The translations under genes were made by a program, and so were the position numbers. Under the pieces are notes generated by a model, which was not told where the DNA came from, did not search any database, and worked only from the letters and a program-made list of their open reading frames with translations. DNA of 64,000 nucleotides from Saksenaea vasiformis B4078 (lineage: Eukaryota > Mucoromycota > Mucoromycetes > Mucorales > Saksenaeaceae): contig JNDT01002356.1 in NCBI GenBank assembly GCA_000697055.1, positions 279,579 to 343,578 on the forward strand, written 5' to 3'. Each line of letters starts with the position of its first letter. Position 1 is the stretch's first letter. Below, in pieces: positions 24,792 to 36,544 of this stretch.

Positions 24792-26031
24792 TTAGTGCAA
24801 CGGTGAGGGAGATCGCATCAATTCATCTTCTTCATCGTCTTCTTCATCTTCGCCCAGATTATTCAGTACCCAGCCAACCTTCCAGGGTTTTCCGCAGCTC
24901 CAGTACTTTGGGGAACAAACAAATCCCTCGATCTCTTCATTTGGATCCAGGTAACCATCCGGTCGCGAACGTCGCATTTGCTCGATATGTTGCATCGCTT
25001 TACGTTTTTCTTCTTTGCAAAAGACCCAACGACAGTGGCGACAGACACAGCCTCCGCTTTTGTTATAACTAAAAAGAGAGAGTATTCATTAGATCAAACA
25101 TGTTGCGATAAGCATCCAAAATAAAAACTTACCGAAGACCACATTTGTTACAGAGATAGACAAATGGTTTTCCTTTGTCTTTGAAAGTGGCATTGGCAGG
25201 GAAAGGCCAGTCGAATGCTTTGCGCATACATCCATCGGAAGCTTCTTGGCATGCTTGACAAGGGCCCTTGACACGGGCTGGGCGACCCGAAGAAGTGTGA
25301 TGCGACGTCCGCCGCCCTGCTTTTTTGGGCTGTGATTTTCGTTCCTCTTCGTCGTGTTCGTCTTGTTCCATTGGTTCAGTGTCATCTTCCTCCTGGTGGG
25401 ACTGGACCAGCCAGGTTTGATCTAGTGTTTCTTCGGTGTGTCTTTTTCTTCGGGTTGGTCTTGGGATCTCGATCTGGGTCGGTGCCGGCAGTTTGCGGCG
25501 CATGACCATCCCACGTCGCACGACCTGCGATGTACGTGCAAGTGCTACGCGCTTACGGAGGGCTGAAAGCAGCGATTCACCACATATCACCTTGCAAACC
25601 ATACCGCAGGTTGCAGCAGATCCACCACAGTCGGGACATGCTAGTTCTAGCTGAAATACAACACTTTTATCAAGGGCTGTGGCCTGAAACGCGTCGTGAA
25701 TGGCCGAGGGCGATCGGTGTGGCACAGACTTTCTACGATGCGGGCGCGCGGGTCGAGGCTTTGAAGTTTCATCACCACCGACGACGGGATCAAATGTATG
25801 TCCTTTTGCATTGTAAAATGATTCCCTTGATGGCGATGATAAGGAATCTTCATCGTCTTCTTCGCTATCGTGAAGTAATTCAGGTGCGGCAGTAGTCTCG
25901 GAGTCGGACATCACTGGCGGATCGATCGTACCAAATGCTGAGTGATCGAAAAAAGAAGCAGGACGTTTAGATCGGTGTTGCTGAAACTCATAAGGTGGAG
26001 TGACAGGCGTGACAGTAGTAGTAAAATCCAT
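24792..26031 (-). CDS. Cys-rich zinc-finger protein, possibly a GATA-like nuclear regulator
   Basis: Exons 26031-25133 and 25068-24792 on the minus strand, in phase, 391 residues. The first half is low complexity with acidic and Ser-rich segments. A CPDCG...CGMVC cluster lies near residue 135. The C-terminal zinc module has CQACQ, then about 32 residues, then CNKCGLRY (the intron splits the Arg codon), followed closely by CVCRHCRWVFC. CNxCGLRY recalls the second half of GATA fingers, but the loop is far longer than the 17-20 residues of a true GATA finger and extra Cys pairs follow, so it is at best a GATA-like fold. Basic clusters such as RPTRRKRH suggest nuclear location. DNA binding is inference. 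Confidence 0.7.
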
Positions 26032-27953
26032 TCTTTATAGAAGAAATGAAGTTGTCAGTCAACTGATTTGTCATGGTAACCTAATATATATTTATTGCTT
26101 ACGAAAGATTAATCAGCAGAATTAGAGGGAACAAGAAGAAAGAAGAGAAATCAGGTTCGAGAAGGAAGGAAATCAAAGCAAATGAGCTGGTCATTTTATA
26201 ATGGGGGTGTTTTCGGCTATTTTTACAGATCAGAGTTTTTCATGTGTATCGGATGAACAATGATGCCTCTGCCATCTCGGTCATCGGTTATTGAGTGGAT
26301 TACTCCGTAACGTGGCGCAATCGAAACATTCCTCGTGAGACAAAAAATACATAGGTTTAACGAATACCCATCCTGCTCGATCCAGTATGTCTTCACTATG
26401 TTTATTTTATTGACTTTATCTAATAAATCATTATTTAATGGAAAACCACGGAGAAAAGGGGAAAGGTAAAATGACCAAGCGGAAGAAAGTTGTTTCCAAT
26501 CGGTTAAAATGCAAGGGTTGATATGCTACTTGTCTCCGCTTCAAAAGATGTAAAAAAAAAGTGGGAAAAGATCTAAATCACAGTATAAATCATTCACTGT
26601 TATTCATATTCCTTTTAGTAAATTAAAAAAGCGTCAGCCTAAATTATAATCTTTCGATCTACCTGAAAAGTGTTAAAAAGAAACAAACCTTCTTTTTCTT
26701 TTTTGCAAAAATCACCAGATGGTACCGGTTCGACGGCCCTGTTGCTTGAGCAGGTATGTCATTATGATTGGCCGGAATATCCTATTCTCCGGCGATCGGC
26801 CAAAAAATTGGACCGTGATTGAGGCACCGCAACATAGCTGCGCTGAATAAAAAGGAAGGCACGGTCATCATTGCCCTTGTGGGGATTTTTTTCGACCCCA
26901 ATATACCCGACAAACTTTGAAGTGAATTCTAATCAAGAATCATGGTAAATAATTTAACCGCGTATGTTTTCGATGCAATCTTCTATGAAGAAAGGGCCAT
27001 GCGTTTTATCGTGTGTCTGTGTGTCTGTGCCTCTCTGATGTTTGCAGCACTTGATTGGCTCCGAAAATGGCACACTGGGTTTTAGCCGGAGGAAATGCTT
27101 ATTAATATCATGACACATCAAAGATCTGTTGATCATCCGTATCCCTTTTTCATGCAAGTAGATACGTTTACTTTCCCTTAGTGCCTGGTTTACAATGGAT
27201 AGGAAGAATGTCCTTGATGAAAGGATAAAAGATTTGATCTAGAGAATGAGTTTCAATCCATTACCGATTAGCGGTTAAACGTTTTTGTTTCCGTGATTAA
27301 GCGATCGCCAACCAGGGCCCCGAAAAAAAGAGCACGAAAAACGAAAAACCGAAAAAGTTTACAAGTGTACAATCCTGGTAAACAAACCGATCATTGAGAT
27401 AAGCTACCAATTGACATGCTACATCTCAATAATCGGGGGAATCCGTCGATGTGCGTTGCCACGTTGATCCATTTACGGCTTTTCCAAATTTAGATAAATC
27501 GGACTTAGAGAGACATGCGGTTCATCGGGGAACATAAGAATCTTTTTCGCATGTAAATTGCCCATTGATCCAAACTTGCGGATTTTTGTTTCTATGACAA
27601 AAAAAGATTTCTTCTTTTCTAGTTAAACTTTTTTGTACCTAGATGGTGTACACCCTTTCCCTCTCTCTTTCCCTTTCTTGTTGCTTAGGCGTTGTACTAC
27701 CTCAGCACAGAGTTCTCTCTGGGTGCGGGCACGACGACCAGATCAGTTGGGGGAAAAAGGAAGGGCGCGCCCTCATGAGTGTGATGATGACGTACCTTGA
27801 TCTATTTCGGGTGGGAGGTTTCGCTATTCCAATTTTCGCTCTGCAAAGCAAGGAACGAGCTCTATTTTTGTTTTTTTAGGCACTTATTACTTTGAGCCCT
27901 TTTTTTTTTTGCTTTTTCTTTTTTTTCTCTTTCATCGTTTGGCATAGTGTACC
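26032..27953. other. Divergent intergenic region
   Basis: Lies between the start of the zinc-finger gene (-) and the start of the SKT5-like gene (+), so it serves as promoter for both. It has long A/T- and pyrimidine-rich stretches, notably 27896-27940 directly before the SKT5-like ATG, and a small TGTCTGTG-type simple repeat near 27014-27030. No gene seen. Confidence 0.5.
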
Positions 27954-29490
27954 ATGATGCAATCGCAGCCGCATTCACAAGTGGCACAGGTACCAATGCA
28001 ACAAGATGTTGCACCCGTTCCTCCGAAACATATGGACAACTCGTCAGCACCATACATTATGAATCATTTTGGTACAAATAACTCTGCTCCATCATTACCG
28101 ATCGCGCGTCAAGGAGACCCACGATCGTCTTCCCCATCTCAAACCCCACCAGCAACACGCCCCCAGTCCGTCATGAGCTTGTCAACAGGCGACCAACTTC
28201 TGGACCACTCCCATTTGAAACCAGGAAGCAAAGCATCTCTATTGTCCTATACGCAAACCATTAATATGTACAGAGAAAACGCAAAGAAAACCAACAGTCC
28301 AGATATCCAGTGTGATTTCGCTATTTTCATGGTAGAAGCTGCAAAACCCATCAAAGATGATGACACCACTCGTTGGGAATATCTTGCCGAGGCTGAAAAG
28401 CTACTGAAGCAGCTTGCTGCACGTGGCCATGCCGAATCTCAGTACTACCTCGGTAATTTGTATGCATCTGGATTATTGAGTCGGAAAGGCAAAAATGAAT
28501 TTGACAAAGCATTCCCACTGTTTGTACAAGCATCCAAACACCATCATGCAGACGCTGCGTACAGGTACGATTGAAGAAGACAAGAACACGTGGAACAAGA
28601 TGTTGATCTATCTTTTTTTTCTCACTTTTCTTCCCCTCTCCCTTCCCCATTTTCCCCTTTTCGGATCATGTAGAGCTGCCAAATGTTATGAGGACGGATT
28701 GGGAAGCCGTAAGGATAGTGCCAAGGCGGTCCAGTTTTACAGGTACAGGAGCAATTGCGCTGGCAACAGAGAACCCCCTTCACGTTGACACTATACCTTT
28801 TATAGAAAAGCTGCGACACTAAACCATCCAGGCTCAATGTACCGATTAGGTACTGCAGAAGTCAATGGCGAATTGGGGATCTCCAAAAATGCACGCGACG
28901 GTGTCAAATGGCTGAAACGAGCTGCTGAGGCAGCGACAGTCGAGTATCCCCACGCAATACACGAATTAGCTCTCCTGCATGAACGTGGTATTGATAACGT
29001 CGTCTTTGTGGATCTTGATTATGCCGTAACGTTGTACGCCCAAGCCGCAGAATTGGGCTATGCACCATCCGCTTTTCGGTTAGGAGAGTGTTACGAGTAC
29101 GGAAAGCTTAATTGCCAACAAGATCCAGCATTGTCGATTCATTATTATACGATTGCAGCCCAACAAGGCCATCGTGAAGCTTGTTTCGCCCTGACTGCCT
29201 GGTACCTTGTCGGCTCGCCCAATGTTTTACCGCAATCAGATGAGGAAGCGTATTTATGGGCAAGGAGGGCGGCTGAGAAGGAGTTACCCAAGGCCGAATA
29301 CGCCGTCGGTTACTTTACCGAGGTCGGAATTGGCACCAACAAAAATCCTGAAGAGGCAATGGCTTGGTACCGAAAAGCAGCCGAGCATGGAGATAAGCGT
29401 GCCATCCAACGACTCCAAGGGAAACCAAGTGATACCAAACCCGGTAATAAAAAGAAAGGCGGTTCACAGGACGATTGCATAATCATGTAG
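27954..29490 (+). CDS. SKT5: Skt5/Chs4-type chitin synthase activator with Sel1 repeats and CaaX box
   Basis: Exons 27954-28564, 28674-28742 and 28806-29490, in frame to 454 residues. An N-terminal Pro/Ser/Gln-rich region of about 100 residues is followed by a helical region and seven or so Sel1-like repeats (for example SQYYLGNLYASGL, AAKCYEDGLGSRKDSAKAVQFYRKAA, AYLWARRAAEKELPKAEYAVGYF and AMAWYRKAAEHGDKRAI). The protein ends in CIIM, a CaaX box like the one at the end of yeast Skt5/Chs4, so farnesylation and membrane anchoring are expected. Skt5 proteins activate and localise chitin synthase III to sites of wall growth. It is shorter than the yeast protein, mostly in the N-terminal tail. 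Confidence 0.88.
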
Positions 29491-29941
29491 AAAACAAGAA
29501 AAAAAGAAAAAAAAACTCGACAAAAACAACAGGAAGGAAACGTTCTATCATCATTTTTCTCTTCCCTATCTTTCGCTCATTCATACTGCTATAAAACTTA
29601 TCACAAAGAAGTTCTTGACAAATGCCATGGATTAAATGTACTTACGCACGGATAACTTGTTATTTCGTGGAACTCTTTCTAAAGTGGGCAAATCAAATTA
29701 CCATGAGGGACACGGCGGTGAATGAAAAAGGAAGCGGAGAGCCGTTGAGCCAAATGGGAAGAAAGGAAGCTGATAGATAGAGTGCATGAATCAAAACATT
29801 AGTGTGCATTATTTGAAAGGGTCTCACACACCTATACTACCTCAAATGGTTGCGCGCTTTTGCAACAGCGACCACTTAGGTGATCCAAAGTTTTAAAAGT
29901 TTGGCTTGATCAGCGTCGGGGTTGCGGTGATTGGGCAATGC
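29491..29941. other. Intergenic, 3' region of SKT5 and distal promoter of thioredoxin reductase
   Basis: No frame worth reporting. A run of A-rich sequence (29486-29520) follows the SKT5 stop. Thioredoxin reductase control sites begin at 29942. Confidence 0.5.
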
Positions 29942-29986
29942 TTAGTCATATAGGCAGAAAGGTCATTGGTCCAAAAGGATGACTAA
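29942..29986. promoter_or_regulatory. Paired inverted Yap1/Pap1-type sites flanking a CCAAT box
   Basis: TTAGTCA at 29942-29948 and its inverse TGACTAA at 29980-29986 sit 51-95 bp upstream of the first thioredoxin reductase ATG. Extended by one base each side they form a 9-bp inverted repeat, CTTAGTCAT and ATGACTAAG. A CCAAT box in reverse (ATTGG, 29965-29969) lies between them. TTAGTCA is a recognised Yap1/Pap1 response element in yeast thioredoxin-system promoters; its use here is inference. Confidence 0.6.
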
Positions 29987-30036
29987 GGACAGTCATTTGA
30001 GTGACATATATAAGATAAATCTTGAAAATTCTGTTT

Positions 30037-31298
30037 ATGGCTTTTTTCTTGTTTCCTCGCTCCATTCCACGCTTTTCTTCGGCGATCTTTTCAAATCGAT
30101 TCTTTAGTACATCATCTTTCCTCATGGCTCCCAAACATCACAAAGTTGCCGTCATTGGCTCAGGCCCTGCTGGTAAGTGGACTTTTTTCTTATTACCCCT
30201 GGTGGCCTCGGTTCTTTTCTTTTCTTTTTTTTTTTTACTAAGCTTCTTATCAGGTCACACCGCCGCTGTCTATCTTGCGCGTGCTAACTTGAACCCTATC
30301 ATGTTTGAGGGTATGATGGCTAACGGTTTCGCTCCTGGAGGTCAGCTTACAACCACAACCGATGTTGAGAACTATCCTGGCTTTCCTGAAGGTGTTATGG
30401 GCGGTGAGTTGATGGACAAAATGCGTGCCCAGTCTGTGCGTTTCGGAACAGTCATTGAGACAGAGACTATCACCAAGCTGGACACTTCTTCTCGTCCCTT
30501 CAAGTTGTGGCGTGAGGGCTCCGAAGGTAGCGAAGAGCCTACCGATGTCTCTGACGCCGTCATCATCGCTACGGGTGCTTCGGCCAAGCGTATGAATCTT
30601 CCTGGTGAGGATAAGTACTGGCAAAACGGTATCTCCGCCTGCGCTGTCTGTGACGGTGCTATTCCCATGTTCCGCAACAAGCCCTTGGTGGTGATCGGTG
30701 GTGGTGATTCTGCTGCAGAGGAAGCTATCTTCCTTACCAAGTGTAAGTATTAGCGGAGGGAGACGGGTCCTGTCTTGGTTCGGAAACTAAAATTCAATGG
30801 GCGATTTATCTAGATGCTTCTCACGTGCACGTGCTGGTCCGTCGTAATGTCCTGCGGGCTTCCAAGGTCATGGCTTCGCGTTTGTTGAAGCATCCTAAGG
30901 TTACTGTTCATTTCAACACCGTGGCTACCGAAGCCCAGGGTAACGGCTCCGTCTTGACTGCTGTCGCCACCCGTGATACCGTCACAAACGCCACGAGCGC
31001 CATTGATGCCAGCGGTCTTTTCTACGCCATTGGTCACGAACCTGCAACCACACTCGTCAAGGACATTGTGGATCTTGATGCAGAAGGCTACATTAAGACC
31101 GTTCCCGGTAGCTCGCTCACCAACGTGGAAGGTTTGTTCGCAGCAGGCGATGTGCAAGACAAGCGTTATCGTCAGGCTGTCACCAGTGCTGGCTCAGGCT
31201 GTATGGCTGCATTGGATGCTGAACGCTATTTGAGCGAACTCGACGCTGAGCTCGAAGAGCAGGGCCGAACAGCCGCTGATCAGCCATTGAAGAACTGA
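30037..31298 (+). CDS. TRR1: Thioredoxin reductase (NADPH), probable dual cytosolic/mitochondrial starts
   Basis: Exons 30037-30172, 30254-30742 and 30814-31298. From the second ATG (30124) the product is 340 residues beginning [17 protein letters not shown], the standard low-molecular-weight enzyme. From the first ATG (30037) it gains 29 residues, [20 protein letters not shown] and a Ser/Thr stretch, with Arg but no acidic residues: a likely mitochondrial presequence. Domains: FAD-binding [26 protein letters not shown], the redox-active CAVC (Cys codons 30640-30642 and 30649-30651), NADPH-binding [10 protein letters not shown] and GLFAAGDV near the C-terminus. It reduces thioredoxin using NADPH. 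One gene with two starts could supply the roles split between TRR1 and TRR2 in yeast. Two Yap1-type sites lie just upstream. Confidence 0.96.
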
Positions 31299-32612
31299 TT
31301 ACGCTCGGGTTCCAGACTGTAGAAAATCCAAAAGTTTAGAAAAATTGCACTGAGCATAACATACGCACCTATCCGCACATATGTCTTGCAAAAAGAAAAA
31401 CGTTGCACATATTCCTCTTCTTCCTCGCACCCCCCAACTTCCTATTAAAAAACTCATCTTTATTACTTTTGCATCCACTTTTTTGTTTTTTTACGTATGC
31501 GTTTTCAATTGATGGAAAATCAAGGATCTTATTGTAACCTCATAACTGATATCATATTCGATGCATGTTCTGTAAAATTCTTGCGGATCAAACACTACTG
31601 ACCACAGATCAACTCATCGGAACTTTTTGATGTTATTGGTTGGCACGCTTTGAAATGAGATACCTACCCCTTGCTGTGCTCTTGAATTTAACTGCAGCTG
31701 TATTGGCTGATAAACCTGCCGAAAATGGACGTAAGACCTATTTTCTTTTAATTTGTTTTTTGCAGCGTTTCATTTGTGATGACGAGACGCGTTACAATTT
31801 TCGGGCTGCAAGAACTGGAAGAGGCAGTTCTCACCGTTGGTCTTCAGCGCCGCTTATTATCAGATGCTGAGAGGTCTTTGCAGCAATTATAGAATTGGAG
31901 ACATGTATAGCGGGGCGTCTATTCTCCCGACTCTACCCGCATCGTGGGAGGCAAAGATCCCATGATGTCCTGTGCATCTTACTGAAGGAGACGTAGTTTT
32001 CGATTTCGCATGCATCCAATGGATACTCAGTAAAATCAATGTGAGCTCCTTTGCCTGACGTTGCTGAACCAGAAACTAGAATCTGATGTACTATGCAACA
32101 CTCTTGATAGTCGATGTTTCTTTTGTTCCTACCGTATCAGCCTTTAAATATTTTGTCGTTCTTTTCTGCATTGGGAACAACTAATTTACTTAGGTTTATG
32201 ACGACATACAGTACAGTGCCTTAATAAGACGTAACCTCAAAGTCAACTTACCTACTGCTCTGCTGATACAGTGCCTATACTACGTTGAAACGATTGCTGT
32301 GCTATTAAAAGTACTTATTTTCAAGTAGTTCGCACATAAGTAATCATATGTCATACAGCAATGTGCTCGTCAACGCAAGACCTGTTGTCAAGTTGCACAG
32401 TGTTCTTTTTTGCTTGAGATATTATCAGCGTGACAAAACGGCTTCCATGCAATTATCGTGACTCGGTTTATGCTCAGGTGTGTCTGAGGTCTTTCCTTTT
32501 CTTTACGCTTATCACGAACGACACCATAAAAAACAAGGTAGAACTTGAGAAAATACTCTTTGCTTTTCTCCTTTGTGCCTAAGCTGAACGTGAGACATAG
32601 TCATCTGATCTC
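31299..32612. other. Gene-poor interval with one signal-peptide-like frame
   Basis: Apart from the short frame at 31655-31870, no coding signal was seen. The left 200 bp are the 3' region of thioredoxin reductase; the right end should hold the promoter of the importin-like gene. Confidence 0.45.
31655..31870 (+). CDS. Short frame with a signal-peptide start, possible gene remnant
   Basis: The 71-residue frame opens MRYLPLAVLLNLTAAVLA, an excellent signal peptide with an Ala-x-Ala-like end, followed by a charged stretch. A GT-AG pair (31729-31763) exists inside, but splicing it gives an immediate stop, while unspliced reading stays open. The remainder (DDETRYNFRAARTGRGSSHR) is not recognised. 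It may be the first exon of a secreted-protein gene whose rest has decayed. Confidence 0.25.
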   Translation: MRYLPLAVLLNLTAAVLADKPAENGRKTYFLLICFLQRFICDDETRYNFRAARTGRGSSHRWSSAPLIIRC

Positions 32613-34957
32613 ATGAGCACCATGACTATTGACGAGTACGAGCCTGACGATTTGATGTTGGAGATCAACCGCAAGCTTGCCAACGTTAGTTTACAGACCA
32701 GTTTTGAAGACGAAGACGAGTGTTTAAATCGATTCACTGTAAGTATAAACCATGGTAAAGGATGGTTCGGAGTTGGCGTCTTGAAAAGCCGATGATTTTC
32801 AATTAATGCCTCTCCTTCCCCTGGCGCCTTCCTGCACAGTTACCCACTATCAAGCATTCCTTGTATTCGGACGACCCCGAGCGTTGTCTTCATAGTATTC
32901 GGAGGCTTCGTAGATATTTAACTCAAGGTAAGCAAGTGTGTAAGCACAGCAAACAACAAATAACGAATGCTTTGTTTTTCCTTGTTGCAGCCTCGGAACA
33001 TAATCAGGAGCATGCAGAGGATATCCTTGCCCTGGATATCTTGCCTCGTTTGAAAGAACTATTGATGTCTGACCAGACACCTGGAATACAAGTGGGTCTC
33101 ATCAATACCTCCATTGTAAAAGTACTGATTTCTTTGACTAACGAAATTTTCAGTTTGAAACCGCCTGGATCGTTACAAACATTGGCGTAAGCTATTCTTC
33201 TTGGGGTTTGTTTTCTAACAAAATGTTCTTTTTTTTCTTTTTTAGGCTGGAACTACAGAGCAAACAACATCTCTGATTAAAGCCGGCTTTGTCCCCGCAT
33301 TATTGGAGTGTCTCGCATCTAAAAATAATAACCTTCGTGTCAAAGCACAGGTATGTAACTGGAGAGAACAAAAGGATGGCGACTAAGAAGAATGTTGAAA
33401 TTTTTAAGGCTGCTTGGGCTCTTTCCAATTTTGCTGGCGAATCAGCACAGTTTCGAGAGTTATTAGCGAATGACCACGCCTTGACGGTAGTTGCTCATGC
33501 ATTGGACGACGCGTACGACGGCATCTATGAGGAGGCTTTACAGTATTCATCCGAAAAATTCTGCATCGTCGATCCCGAGATCTGCGCTGATATCAAAGCA
33601 TTAACTTGGTCCATATCCAACATGTCGCGTGGAGGATTTCGGACAGCGGAGTATTGGAGTATGGTAACAAGCATTTTCTTTTTTCTTTTTTCCCCCCAAA
33701 AAAAGGGTAAGTCAATGCATTTACCCTAAATTTCTCATGCAGTACGTCTTTGCTTTTAATGCGTTGTCGAAATACATGGTATTTGAGCATCGGGATATAT
33801 GGGTTGAGGCGAGGTAGGTAAGGGAGAATTGGAAACAAATGCTGATATTATGTTTTAGTTGGGGATTGTCACGTATTCTGTACAATATGCATGACGTTAC
33901 CCCATTTTACGAACATGCACATATACCGCCACGGTTGTGTTCAAGACTGGGGCAGCTTCTTGAGTAAGGCAAACACGACAGTAAGTTCTTCTATTGACTA
34001 TGCCTAATTAGGGATAGCGAGATGGCGATAGTGGCTCCTGTGCTGCGAACCATCATTAATCTCACGTCAGGACCGGACGAATTATCATCACGTATGTTGG
34101 ACGCTTCACCTATTCTTCAAAACATTTCGCGCTTGATGCAACCAGATGTGGTAGCAAATATAAGGCGAGATGCTTTTCTCGTCATTTCCAATTTTGCAGC
34201 CAGCAACCTATCAGTCGTTCAAAGGGTCATGAATGATGCTGGTCTGATGCAGAGCGTGTTGTCGCATATCCGCCCGCCTAGTTGTGGAAACTTCGATAGA
34301 AAATGGCGAACTTCAGACGAAACACGAGTTAACCACCATATGCAAGAAGAATGGAGTATTACCAAGGAATGTCTATGGATTCTATCCAATCTCACGACGT
34401 TAGCGACAGACGAAAACATTTGGTAAACAAATAAGGAAAGGAAAAATAAGATCTAACCTCGGATTAATGCATGCAGTCTTCTACTCAGCAACCATCCGAC
34501 GCTTCCGCGGTTACTTGGCAGTCTATTGCACTATATTTACGTACCGCATCACGCATGCATCAAAGCGATTGATCTCATCATCAACTTGATCGCCCGCACC
34601 AACCAGCTCACCGATGTCTCCCCGCCTTTGAATCCACGACCGGCGAACCCGTATGCTCGGGAATTTCTTGATCTAGGCGTACGCGAAATACTCCCTTCGC
34701 TGTGCGAAGTATGCGAGAAAAGGAGCGCGCTGTACGAACGATGTGCGGTACTATCGTCCATGTTGAACGACGCGGAGCAACAAGAGCAAAACGATTTGGC
34801 AAGTCAATTCGGGCTACAGGCGCCGAAATATAAAACAACAGGGGCAAACAAACGGCGATTATTACGAGGATTAGAAGACGGTGATGTGCGGTTGATTGAA
34901 AACGCACTTGGTACAATCAGTATAGGAGAGAGTCAATTAAAACAGACAAGCTGGTAG
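32613..34957 (+). CDS. Importin-alpha-like armadillo-repeat protein, divergent
   Basis: Ten exons: 32613-32738, 32840-32927, 32991-33091, 33154-33186, 33246-33350, 33409-33663, 33743-33813, 33859-33963, 34012-34422 and 34477-34957, all in phase, 591 residues. ARM-repeat signatures match importin alpha in order: FETAWIVTNIGAGTTEQT across exons 4-5, AAWALSNFAGESAQFRELL, ALTWSISNMSRGG, SWGLSRILYN, LRTIINLTSG, AFLVISNFAASN and ECLWILSNLTT. Importin alpha recognises nuclear localisation signals on cargo. The N-terminus is acidic (TIDEYEPDDLMLEINRKL) and lacks the basic IBB domain that binds importin beta. The later repeats are also poorly conserved, so it may be a specialised paralogue acting differently from SRP1. 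Confidence 0.75.
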
Positions 34958-36544
34958 ACAACGGTATCTATTGTGCGTCGGGTTTGCAAATCGCTTAAGA
35001 AAAAAGGAATTTATACAGTGCTTCCCAGCCATCATTTGGAGTATGTTAGGAGTACGAATTAAGAGTGAAACGCACTGATTTAGATAATGCTGCGTCAAAT
35101 TTATTCCTTTAAGAATATAAAAAAAAAGTAACGCTGTCCACAGATCCCAACAGATCAAAGGAAGTCCGAGATATGTCTTTTGGTACCATCCATGGTCAGA
35201 ACACTTAAGACCCACTGCTTGCAACATTTGTGACGCCAACTTGGGGGCTACCGGTCAAGTTGCTTGTGGCCCTGCATGGCAGGTGCGTGCTGATGGTGTC
35301 AAACTAGGGCGCCTAACGTTATAGTTTGGCACAGTTCGGTACGGTTTACGGTAATAGCTCGGACTACTGACAGTTGTTCAAGGTCGGTATAAATGCCAGT
35401 ACATTGGGAGCACTTTACAGTCACTTCAAGGAGTGAAGCCACTGGTTTGGGAATTTGATGTCGTGCAAAGATCCTTGTGTCCAAACATGATGTCATTTTG
35501 AACCAAAAAATGGAACTGGATTTTGTCAAGAGCAGATCCACTTTTGCAACCAGTGCAAGGTAGATGTACTGATGGTATGGACGGAAGTAAAAGGTTGGTT
35601 TCGCGTCCACCTCCTGTCCGTTTAAACCATAATGTACTCAGGATCGCAAATAGCTCTACACATTGACAAACAGCTTGTGTTTCGACGCAATGCTCGATGT
35701 TGAGCTTTGCAAACATAAACAACCGCATCAAATCTGAGGATCAAGTATATATTGCTGCGGCATGCTCGAGTTCCCTGGGGCGTCCAAAGGTTGCGTAATT
35801 CTCACGTACGCGCACGCCACGCGTCATCTCTTTCAAAAGACATCCGGTGAATCAAATAAACGTTCCTCTTCTGGAGCCATTCTTTGACATGTGCTGTAAG
35901 TTAATAATAACGCTTCCTATCCTATCTTGCAATATAACACAGTTGCAATTGTCCATGTCTATTTTAACGCCACTTAACGCACTATTTCTTTGCAGTAATC
36001 TCTCGTGCAAGACTTTTTGAATAAGGTGGCTCCTTATAAGGCAACGGCTTTTTATGTGGTGCTTAACATACAAACTGCGCTTAAAAAAAGCCTTTTGCTC
36101 AAGTGGATTCTCCTTTGACAATTACAGATCGATGAACTTTGAAAAGGCTTTTTCGTGCAAACGATTTTGGGGCAAAGACTGTTACATGCGAGCCGGACAG
36201 ATCTGATACAATCTGATCATGAGATTCTGCCCGCAGCGATTCTCTTCCCAAAACAGCGACTTTTACTTTCTGAAATAATAGTATACCACATCATCGTTTT
36301 CTTCTGATCGTACGACGTTCCGTCATTTTCTCGGCATCCACGTCTGCCCTTTCCTTTTTTTGCTAGCCTATGAACATCTCACAAAGCGCTTTCCTCATGT
36401 GATGAGAATTTATTGGTGCCACAAAGCTGCATTTCCCCTTTCACCCCAACTGTGACAAAAAAAAAAGCCTCGCTGTCTTCACAACCCGCGCCTACAAATA
36501 TAAACTTGCATGACTCCCCGCTCACCACACTTTATTCCTTTTCC
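34958..36544. other. Intergenic, no gene recognised
   Basis: Frames of 90-103 codons on the minus strand (35299-35731, 35852-36121) lack motifs and splice support. The last 200 bases before 36545 are pyrimidine-rich and contain a GAACATCTCACAAAGCG stretch typical of a leader; nothing definite. Confidence 0.45.

Noticed and set aside
25436..25895. + strand frames of 72 and 121 codons
   Set aside because: Antisense shadows of the zinc-finger gene's large first exon.
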